Shown: piece after piece, positions 1 through 5,067 of the stretch
Position numbering within the stretch: the stretch's first letter is position 1
How the letters are laid out: each line of letters begins with the position of its first letter
Assembly (NCBI GenBank): GCA_005880075.1
Contig: VBJT01000037.1
Location: 1-5,067 of the forward strand
DNA: 5,067 nucleotides
Direction of reading: 5' to 3'
Source of the DNA: Chloroflexota bacterium
GTDB taxonomy: Bacteria > Chloroflexota > Dehalococcoidia > SM23-28-2 > RBG-16-64-32
Translations under genes and position numbers: made by a program
The notes under the pieces: model-generated
Seen by the model: the letters and a program-made list of their open reading frames with translations, nothing else
The model's database searches: none
Told to the model about the DNA's origin: nothing

Positions 1-513
1 GTCGGCGAACTCGGGGAAATCGACGGCGCCCCGATCGTCATCCGGCCCTCAATGCCCGACGACGCCGAGGAGATGCTCGCCGTCGCCCGCTCACTCGGCG
101 ATTGGTTCGACGATGCGAGCTTCGAGGAGATGGCGGACGACTTGGCGGACGACCCCGGCGTCGTCGCCGTCCTCCACGGCCGGATCGCCGGCTGGGCCAC
201 GTGGTACCCGTCGAGCGACAGCCCCGATCCCAAACTGATGGAGCTCACCTGGATCGCCGTTCGCCGCGACCTGCGCGGTCGCGGCATCGGCCGCGCGCTC
301 ATGGCCGCCGTCGAGGAGGCGCTACTCGCCGAGGGCGTCCGAACACTCGAGCTCTGGACAGTGGCCGAATCGAGCGGGCTCGCCGGCTATGCCGAAACAC
401 GCGCCTTCTACCGCACCCTCGGTTTCGTCGAGCACCACGTCGATACCGTCAGCCGGACGGCAGCTGGCTACGATCGGCTGTTTCTGCGCAAGTCGCTCGG
501 CGGCTCGGACTAA
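1..513 (+). CDS. GNAT-family N-acetyltransferase, 5'-truncated by window edge
   Basis: This is the C-terminal 170 residues of a Gcn5-related N-acetyltransferase, which transfers an acetyl group from acetyl-CoA to an amine; the substrate cannot be told from sequence. The frame is open from base 1 to the TAA at 511-513. The first ATG is at 52, but the typical GNAT first strand (IVIRP followed by a PDDAEEM helix start) straddles it and begins before it. No ATG, GTG or TTG lies in frame between 1 and 51, so the true start is upstream of the window and the ATG at 52 is probably internal. Counting from that Met, strand beta4 ELTWIAV (64-70) leads into the acetyl-CoA pyrophosphate loop RGRGIG (75-80). 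The motif B region TRAFYRTLGF (116-125) follows. The gene converges on argS with an 8-base gap and no visible terminator. An upstream second domain cannot be excluded. Family call is firm, function unknown. Confidence 0.9.
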   Translation, partial: VGELGEIDGAPIVIRPSMPDDAEEMLAVARSLGDWFDDASFEEMADDLADDPGVVAVLHGRIAGWATWYPSSDSPDPKLMELTWIAVRRDLRGRGIGRALMAAVEEALLAEGVRTLELWTVAESSGLAGYAETRAFYRTLGFVEHHVDTVSRTAAGYDRLFLRKSLGGSD

Positions 514-521
514 CGGCCGCG

Positions 522-2180
522 CTACATGCGCTCCGGCGCGCTCATGCCCATCAGCGACAGCGTGCGAGCCAGCACGAGCTGCGCCGCCGAGACGAGCTTC
601 AGGCGCGCCATCGAGAGTGCTTCGTCGTCCGAAAGCACCCGGCACTTCTCGTAGAAGTCGTGGAACGCGGTCGCCAGCTCGACCGCGTAGTACGGCAACT
701 GGTGCGGCTCGAGGCTTATGGCAATCGCCTCGACCAGCTCCGGGAGCCTAAGCATCTTCCGGATCAGCGCCAGCTCCGCTTCGTGCGCGAGCAGCGAGAG
801 GTCGCCGGCCGACCAGTCCTCGATGCGGTCAGACGCCTGCGCCAGGATGCCCGCGATGCGCGCGTGCGCGTACTGCACGTAGTACACCGGGTTCTCCTGG
901 CTCTGCCGCTTCGCCAGCTCGAGGTCGAAGTCCATGTGCGAGTCGGCGGCGCGGGCCACGAAATTGAAGCGCACCGCATCTGCCCCGACCTCATCGATGA
1001 CTTCCCGGAGCGTGATGATCTCGCCCGCGCGCTTCGAGAGCCTGACCGTCTCCGCGCCGCGCTTCAGCGTCACGAGCTGGTAGATGATGATCGTCAGGTT
1101 GTCCGGATCGACTCCGAGCGCCGCGATTGCCGCCTTCATGCGGGGCACGTGCCCCTGGTGGTCCGCGCCCCAGACGTCGACCACCCGGTCGAAGCCGCGC
1201 AGCAGGAATTTGTCGTAGTGGTACGAGATATCGGACGCGAAGTACGTCGGCTGGCCCGTCGAGCGGACGAGGACGTTGTCCTTCTCCTCGCCCAGCGACG
1301 ACGACACGAACCAGACAGCGCCCTCGCGTTGGGCGATGCAGCCGCGTTCGCGCAGCAGCGCCATCGCCTTCTCGTATGTGCCGTCTTTATACAGCGAGCG
1401 CTCCGAGAACCAGTTGTCGTACTCAACGCCGATGGCAGCGAGGTCGCCCTTGATGCCGTCCACCATCCTCGCGACGCCGAGGTCGTGCAGCTCGGGCGGA
1501 TAGGGCTCGCCCGGCGAGCGCAACAGCGAGTCGCCCCGGTCCTGCTTGAGCTGCTCGGCGATCTCGATCATGTACTCGCCCGGGTAGCCGCCCTCGGGGA
1601 TCTCCGCCTCGCGGCCGAACAACTGCTGGTAGCGCGCATAGAGCGTGGCTGCGAACGTCTCCGTCTGCGTGCCCGCGTCGTTCACGAGGTACTCGCGCTG
1701 GATCTCGAACCCTGCGGCCTTCAGTACTCGGGCCAGCGTGTCCCCGAGCGCGAGTCCCCGCCCGTTGCCGACGTGGATCGGCCCGACCGGGTTCGCAGAG
1801 ACGAACTCCACCTGCAACCGCTTCCCTTCACCCAGCGCCACGTCGCCGAACGCCTCTCTTTGCTGCACGATCTCGTCCACCTGCGACGCCAGCCATTCGG
1901 GCGAAAGGCGGACGTTAATGAAGCCCGGCGGCGCGGTGTCAACCGCAGCGATCGCCCCACCGGTGGGGACGCGGCCGGCGATGACTCGCGCCAGTTCCAG
2001 CGGGTTCATCCCGGCAGCCCGCGCGAGCCGCAGTGGCAGGCTCGAAGCGTAATCGCCGTGTTCCGGCCGCTGCGGCCGCTCGACGAGCGGCTCCGGCGCG
2101 CCGGCGGCCGGTATCTCGCCCGCCTCCTGCGCCGCGCGAATCGCCTCCGCGATAAGCTTCTCGATTTGGTGTCTGATCAT
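522..2180 (-). CDS. argS: Arginyl-tRNA synthetase (ArgRS)
   Basis: This cytoplasmic class Ia aminoacyl-tRNA synthetase charges tRNA-Arg with arginine using ATP. The 552-residue length is normal for bacterial ArgRS. The N-terminal tRNA D-loop-binding domain (about 1-110) includes RPEHGDYAS (38-46). The catalytic Rossmann fold opens with VEFVSANPVGP (124-134) and the HIGH-type signature HVGNGRG (136-142), then YLVNDAGTQ (164-172). WGADHQGHVPRMKAA (337-351) is another conserved ArgRS block. The KMSKS-type loop is RLSKRAG (380-386). The helical anticodon-binding domain (from about 425) contains the ArgRS-typical ENPVYYVQYAHARI (429-442) and ends in MSAPERM, a classic ArgRS C-terminus. The ATG start fits because MIRHQIEKLI is the usual family N-terminus; no Shine-Dalgarno sequence precedes it. 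The stop is TAG. A separate promoter and a leader hairpin lie just upstream. The fourth HIGH residue is N instead of H, as I recall from clostridial-type ArgRS, so the enzyme should be active. Confidence 0.98.
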   Translation of the reverse strand: MIRHQIEKLIAEAIRAAQEAGEIPAAGAPEPLVERPQRPEHGDYASSLPLRLARAAGMNPLELARVIAGRVPTGGAIAAVDTAPPGFINVRLSPEWLASQVDEIVQQREAFGDVALGEGKRLQVEFVSANPVGPIHVGNGRGLALGDTLARVLKAAGFEIQREYLVNDAGTQTETFAATLYARYQQLFGREAEIPEGGYPGEYMIEIAEQLKQDRGDSLLRSPGEPYPPELHDLGVARMVDGIKGDLAAIGVEYDNWFSERSLYKDGTYEKAMALLRERGCIAQREGAVWFVSSSLGEEKDNVLVRSTGQPTYFASDISYHYDKFLLRGFDRVVDVWGADHQGHVPRMKAAIAALGVDPDNLTIIIYQLVTLKRGAETVRLSKRAGEIITLREVIDEVGADAVRFNFVARAADSHMDFDLELAKRQSQENPVYYVQYAHARIAGILAQASDRIEDWSAGDLSLLAHEAELALIRKMLRLPELVEAIAISLEPHQLPYYAVELATAFHDFYEKCRVLSDDEALSMARLKLVSAAQLVLARTLSLMGMSAPERM

Positions 2181-2194
2181 CGGCTGAAACTAGA

Positions 2195-2219
2195 TACCGC
2201 CCCCGTGTTGGGGACGGTA
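2195..2219 (-). promoter_or_regulatory. GC-rich hairpin at the 5' end of the argS leader
   Basis: On the minus strand the arms TACCGTCCCC and GGGGGCGGTA flank a five-base loop AACAC. In RNA this makes ten consecutive pairs, nine Watson-Crick and one U-G wobble. As DNA the plus-strand reading has a C-A mismatch at the same place, so the structure is better on the argS-sense strand. It would sit at or within a base or two of the predicted transcription start, and its base ends 14 bases before the argS ATG. No T-tract follows, so it is not a standard intrinsic terminator. No T-box specifier region fits in so short a leader. It may stabilise the 5' end or affect translation; the role is inferred. 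Confidence 0.5.
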
Positions 2220-2226
2220 CGCGTTG

Positions 2227-2255
2227 ATTCTAGCCCACCGTCAGAGAACTGTCAT
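2227..2255 (-). promoter_or_regulatory. Predicted sigma70-type promoter for argS
   Basis: Read on the minus strand, a -35 box ATGACA (2250-2255, five of six matches to TTGACA) is separated by exactly 17 bases from a -10 box TAGAAT (2227-2232, five of six matches to TATAAT). Transcription would start near 2219-2221, about 40 bases before the argS ATG. Position and orientation fit a dedicated argS promoter between recG and argS. This is a prediction from consensus matching; the organism's sigma factor preference is unknown. Confidence 0.6.
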
Positions 2256-2282
2256 CCGACGAGCAAGCGCGCCGGCTAACCC

Positions 2283-2340
2283 GTCATTCTGAGCGCCAAG
2301 AGCTGTGCTCGCAGACTAACGTCTCTCCGCGAAGGAATCC
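2283..2340. repeat. Possible degenerate dispersed intergenic repeat
   Basis: The plus strand carries GTCATTCTGAGCG (2283-2295), and further on GCGAAGGAATCC (2329-2340). These resemble the two halves of a family of short GTCATTCTGAGCG / GCGAAGAATC repeats that I recall from intergenic regions of various GC-rich bacteria. Here the halves are separated by about 33 unrelated bases. A related-looking start, GTCATCCGACGAGC, occurs at 2251-2264. No clear terminal inverted repeats or target duplications are visible. Only a genome-wide search can tell whether this is a real repeat copy. Confidence 0.25.
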
Positions 2341-2394
2341 GGCGCGGGGCTGGCCCTTCCGAGCGAAGTCCCATTTCGGGTTCTCACCGGCCTC

Positions 2395-4950
2395 TCACGA
2401 AACCTCAGCTGACAGCCGGTCCCAAAGCTCCCTCACCCGCATCTGAAGCGCAGCGTGCTCCGGACGCTCGAGGTCCGGATCGGCATCCAGAATAGCGGTC
2501 GCCTCGTCCTTCGCGAGCTGGATCAGCTTCATGTCCGTCAGCTTCGCCACGCGCAGGTCGGGCAGGCCGGACTGGCGTGTGCCGAAGTACTCGCCGGGGC
2601 CGCGCAGCCGCAGGTCTTCCTCCGCCAGCTTGAACCCGTCGCTGGTGGACTCCATGATGCGCAGACGCTCCTCGCCTTCCTCGGACGGCTCCTCGAACAG
2701 CAGCAGGCAAGTCGAGGCCAGCTCGCTGCGCCGCACCCTGCCGCGGAACTGGTGGAGCTGCGTCAGCCCAAAACGGTCCGCCCCCTCGATCAGGATGGCC
2801 GTCGCGTTCGGCACGTCGATGCCCACTTCGACAACCGCAGTCGAAACGAGAACGTCCAGCTCGCCGTCACGGAAGGCGCGCATCGTCCCGTCCTTCTCCG
2901 CCGGCGTCATGCGGCCGTGCAGCAGCCCGAGACGCAGGTCCGGGAAGACGTCCCGAGCGAGCCGCTCGTACTCCTGCACAGCGGCCTTCGTCTGGATCGT
3001 CTCGGACTCTTCGACGAGCGGGCAGATGATGTAGGCCTGTCGTCCCTCGACCACCTTATCGCGCACAAACTTGTACGCGCTTTCGCGCTGTTGGGGCGGC
3101 ACGCGATGGGTCTTCGTCTCCGGACGCCCGGGCGGCATCTCGTCCAGCACCGTTATGTCGAGATCGCCGTAGACCGTGAGCGCCAGCGTGCGCGGGATCG
3201 GCGTCGCCGTCATCACCAGCACGTGCGGCGTCCCGCCCTTCTCCCGTAGGGCCGCCCGCTGCTCGACGCCGAAGCGGTGCTGCTCGTCAACGACCACCAG
3301 GCCCAGCCGGCTGAACTCGACGTCGCCCTGGATCAGCGCGTGCGTCCCGACTGCGATATCAACGCTCCCGCTCCCAATCGCCTCCCTAACTGCCGACTTC
3401 TCGGCCGCCTTCAAGCTGCCCCGCAAAAGCGCCACGTTCACCGGGCGGTCGAGGTACGGCGGGCGCAGCGTTAGATACCCGGGGCCGCCCTCCTGGAACC
3501 AGGCGCCGTCCACCTCCGTATTCTCGTTCTCCGATTTCCGATTTCCGATTTCCGCGCCCAACAGGCGCACAAACGTTTTGAAGTGCTGCTCCGCCAGGAT
3601 CTCCGTCGGCGCCATGATCGCTCCCTGGTACCCGGAAGCGACCGCGGCGAGCAGAGCCATCGCCGCCACGACCGTCTTGCCGCTGCCAACGTCCCCCTCC
3701 AGCAGGCGGCTCATCGGCACGTCGCGGCCGATGTCCGCGAGTATCGTATCGATCGCGCGCTGCTGGGCGTTCGTCATCTCGAACGGAAGCGAGCGGACGA
3801 AACCCTCTCGCAACTCGCCTGGCATTGCCAGCACCGGCGCCGAGCCCGAAGTCTGCCACTCGCGCCGTCGCTTGACCACGCCCAGTTCCACGACGAGAAG
3901 TTCCTCGAAGGCGAACCGCCGCGTCCCCGCCTCGGCGTGCTCGGGCGTGTCGGGCAGATGGACGCGGCGCATCGCCTCCGGCGCCGGCGGCAGGCGCAGC
4001 CGCGACCGCAGCTCTTCCGGCAGCGTCTCCGGCAGCTTTGCGGCGAAACCGCGGACGGCCTGCTCCTTCAGCGAGAGGATCTGCGCCTGCTCGAGATTCT
4101 TCGTGCTCGGATAGACAGGGACGGTGCGACGCGTGCGTAAGTTTTCGTCCTTCGGGTCTCCGAACTCCGGCTGGTCCATCTGCAGCCGGCCGCGGAAGGC
4201 TTTGACTTTCCCGCTGAGCGCCACTTTCAGGCCCTCGTACAGCCTCCGCGCCACCCACGGCCCGGACCACCAGATCACGCGAATGCTCCCCGTGCCGTCG
4301 TTGACGATCGCCTCGGTCACCCTCTTGCGCCCGGCGACCGACGCGCCCGCGGACCAGACGTGGCCGATGATCGTCTGGTGCTCGCCGGGGCGCAGGCGGG
4401 CGATCGGCATGGCCGGCGGATACTCGTCATAGCGGACCGGGAAATGAAAGAGGAAGTCTTCCACCGTCTCGACGTTCAGTCGCTTGAGCTTTGTCGCCAC
4501 GCCCTTTGTCACGTCCCTGAGCACCGTCACCGGCGAGTCGAGCCTGCCGATTACCTCGATGCGATCGCGGACGTCAGGGCGCGGGCGAGAAGGAGGCTTT
4601 GGCACGGCGGTCCTCGCGGCAGCGGCGGGAAACTCGATTATCCGCCCGGGCGCGCCCCGGTCTGAGCGCGGGCGATCATCGCCGTTGCGGTCGGGAACGG
4701 TGAGCGGCTCGGCCGCGGCCTTCAGCAACTCCTCGATGAAACGCCGGCGCTGCACGGGGTGCAGGGCGTGATACCCACCGGGCGGAAGCGCCTGGAGCAC
4801 CCGCGAGAACGGATGGCTCGGTGAGAGCTGCATCTCGCCGGCGAAGCGGAGCAAGTAGCGGTCGAGCCCCCCGATGACAGACGTGTCCGCGAACTTGCGG
4901 CGCCGCTCCAGGTCGAGGACTTTGCGCAGCCCTTCCGCCGCTTCGCTCAA
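2395..4950 (-). CDS. recG: ATP-dependent DNA helicase RecG
   Basis: RecG is a monomeric superfamily 2 helicase that binds branched DNA and remodels stalled replication forks and recombination intermediates. From the preferred TTG (4948-4950) it is 851 residues, longer than the roughly 700 of E. coli RecG because of an N-terminal extension (about 1-140, including KVLDLERRRKFAD and IGGLDRYL) with a charged, proline-rich linker. The wedge OB-fold follows (about 140-280; FLFHFPVRYDEY, NDGTGSIRVIWW). Helicase motifs: Walker A GDVGSGKT (419-426), motif Ia MAPTEILAEQH, DEQH box (555-558), TATPIPRT (581-588), motif V STAVVEVGIDVPNA, motif VI QFRGRVRR (734-741), and the C-terminal TRG-type block GPGEYFGTRQSGLPDLRVA. 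An insertion of about 35 residues near 467-503 contains a tandem repeat. The frame stays open to a GTG at 5010. GTG codons at 4965 and 4977 are other possible starts overlapping degV. TTG is favoured because the product begins MSEAAEGLRK and starts 4 bases after the degV stop. Confidence 0.96.
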   Translation of the reverse strand: MSEAAEGLRKVLDLERRRKFADTSVIGGLDRYLLRFAGEMQLSPSHPFSRVLQALPPGGYHALHPVQRRRFIEELLKAAAEPLTVPDRNGDDRPRSDRGAPGRIIEFPAAAARTAVPKPPSRPRPDVRDRIEVIGRLDSPVTVLRDVTKGVATKLKRLNVETVEDFLFHFPVRYDEYPPAMPIARLRPGEHQTIIGHVWSAGASVAGRKRVTEAIVNDGTGSIRVIWWSGPWVARRLYEGLKVALSGKVKAFRGRLQMDQPEFGDPKDENLRTRRTVPVYPSTKNLEQAQILSLKEQAVRGFAAKLPETLPEELRSRLRLPPAPEAMRRVHLPDTPEHAEAGTRRFAFEELLVVELGVVKRRREWQTSGSAPVLAMPGELREGFVRSLPFEMTNAQQRAIDTILADIGRDVPMSRLLEGDVGSGKTVVAAMALLAAVASGYQGAIMAPTEILAEQHFKTFVRLLGAEIGNRKSENENTEVDGAWFQEGGPGYLTLRPPYLDRPVNVALLRGSLKAAEKSAVREAIGSGSVDIAVGTHALIQGDVEFSRLGLVVVDEQHRFGVEQRAALREKGGTPHVLVMTATPIPRTLALTVYGDLDITVLDEMPPGRPETKTHRVPPQQRESAYKFVRDKVVEGRQAYIICPLVEESETIQTKAAVQEYERLARDVFPDLRLGLLHGRMTPAEKDGTMRAFRDGELDVLVSTAVVEVGIDVPNATAILIEGADRFGLTQLHQFRGRVRRSELASTCLLLFEEPSEEGEERLRIMESTSDGFKLAEEDLRLRGPGEYFGTRQSGLPDLRVAKLTDMKLIQLAKDEATAILDADPDLERPEHAALQMRVRELWDRLSAEVS
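3531..3554. repeat. Heptanucleotide tandem repeat within recG
   Basis: The unit CCGATTT (plus strand) is repeated three times perfectly at 3531-3551, followed by CCG of a fourth copy. On the coding strand it reads as CGGAAAT units and encodes EIGNRKSE of RecG. Seven is not a multiple of three, so gain or loss of one unit would shift the reading frame. The tract is AT-richer than its surroundings and lies inside a segment that E. coli-type RecG lacks. Confidence 0.9.
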
Positions 4951-4954
4951 GCGC

Positions 4955-5067
4955 TTACTCTTCACCCTCCAGTACACCCACGCCCAGCACGCCCGGGCCC
5001 GTGTGCACACCCAGGACAGGGCCGAGACGCGTCATGTTCACGGGCACGCCGGGCATCGCCTCGCGCA
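4955..5067 (-). CDS. DegV/FakB-like fatty-acid-binding protein, C-terminal end only
   Basis: The last 36 codons of a gene entering from the right edge end in TAA at 4955-4957. The visible C-terminus reads PVNMTRLGPVLGVHTGPGVL, then GVGVLEGEE. The GPVLGVHTGPG block is the hallmark C-terminal motif of the DegV family, whose members bind a fatty acid. In Firmicutes, FakB proteins of this family present the fatty acid to the kinase FakA to form acyl-phosphate for phospholipid synthesis. The N-terminal domain is outside the window, so the family call rests on this motif alone. Only 4 bases separate its stop from the preferred recG start, and alternative recG starts overlap it, so the two are very likely co-transcribed. 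A FakA-like kinase gene further upstream would fit this layout but cannot be seen. Confidence 0.82.
   Translation of the reverse strand, partial: REAMPGVPVNMTRLGPVLGVHTGPGVLGVGVLEGEE
4966..4970 (-). promoter_or_regulatory. Candidate Shine-Dalgarno sequence for recG
   Basis: GGAGG on the minus strand lies inside the end of degV. It directly abuts the GTG at 4965 (zero spacing, too close) and is 15 bases from the TTG at 4950 (long). A weaker purine run, GAAGAG, sits 7 bases before the TTG. Neither start has ideal spacing, so recG probably depends on translational coupling to degV. Confidence 0.35.

Noticed and set aside
52..513. ATG at 52 as the start of the acetyltransferase
   Set aside because: The conserved first strand IVIRP lies before it, so starting there would remove part of the fold; the gene more likely begins outside the window.
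2195..2219. The hairpin as an intrinsic terminator for recG or as part of a T-box riboswitch
   Set aside because: No T-tract follows it on either strand. The predicted leader is too short for a T-box specifier stem, and no T-box consensus is present; the GGTA/TACC resemblance is just the stem itself.
102..2279. A 725-codon open frame on the plus strand, antisense to argS and overlapping the acetyltransferase gene
   Set aside because: Its product is extremely arginine-rich with no recognisable domain, and it covers two firmly identified genes. Long antisense frames of this kind are expected from GC-rich codon bias.
3531..3554. The tandem repeat as a CRISPR array or iteron origin
   Set aside because: The units are seven bases long with no spacers, sit inside a coding frame, and have no cas or replication genes nearby.
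2455..4114. Plus-strand open frames antisense to recG (2455-3249, 2531-3034, 3176-4114, 3583-4140)
   Set aside because: All lie inside recG, which shows a full set of helicase motifs. Their products are low-complexity R/S/P-rich shadows.
2395..5010. GTG at 5010 as the recG start
   Set aside because: It would overlap degV by 56 bases, and the extra residues look like an out-of-frame translation of the conserved DegV motif region.

Overview
This is a GC-rich bacterial chromosomal window holding housekeeping genes. Both ends cut through a gene. The ArgRS is of the variant with N in the fourth position of its HIGH signature (HVGN). RecG has an N-terminal extension, and a DegV-family gene lies directly upstream of recG. 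Together these suggest a Chloroflexota-like (Dehalococcoidia-type) or other deep-branching, GC-rich, Gram-positive-related lineage. This is inferred from protein character and gene order only, and is held with moderate-to-low confidence.

Layout, left to right. Positions 1-513 (+) carry the 3' part of a GNAT-family acetyltransferase gene. After an 8-base gap, argS (arginyl-tRNA synthetase) occupies 522-2180 on the minus strand, so the two genes converge tail to tail. Positions 2181-2394 are non-coding. They contain a good sigma70-type promoter for argS (2227-2255, minus), a strong hairpin at the predicted 5' end of the argS mRNA (2195-2219), and a possible remnant of a dispersed intergenic repeat (about 2283-2340). 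recG (ATP-dependent DNA helicase) fills 2395 to about 4950 on the minus strand. The last 36 codons of a DegV/FakB-like fatty-acid-binding protein gene lie at 4955-5067 (minus), ending 4 bases before the preferred recG start.

Functionally, degV-recG look like a translationally coupled pair read leftwards. argS follows in the same direction but appears to have its own promoter, so it is probably an independent unit that may also receive read-through from recG. No intrinsic terminator with a T-tract was found after recG, argS or the acetyltransferase gene. Nothing here looks like a mobile element, CRISPR array, phage or defence system. The most unusual points are a heptanucleotide tandem repeat inside recG, within a lineage-type insertion between helicase motifs Ia and II; an altered helicase motif VI in RecG; and the argS leader with a hairpin and no Shine-Dalgarno sequence.
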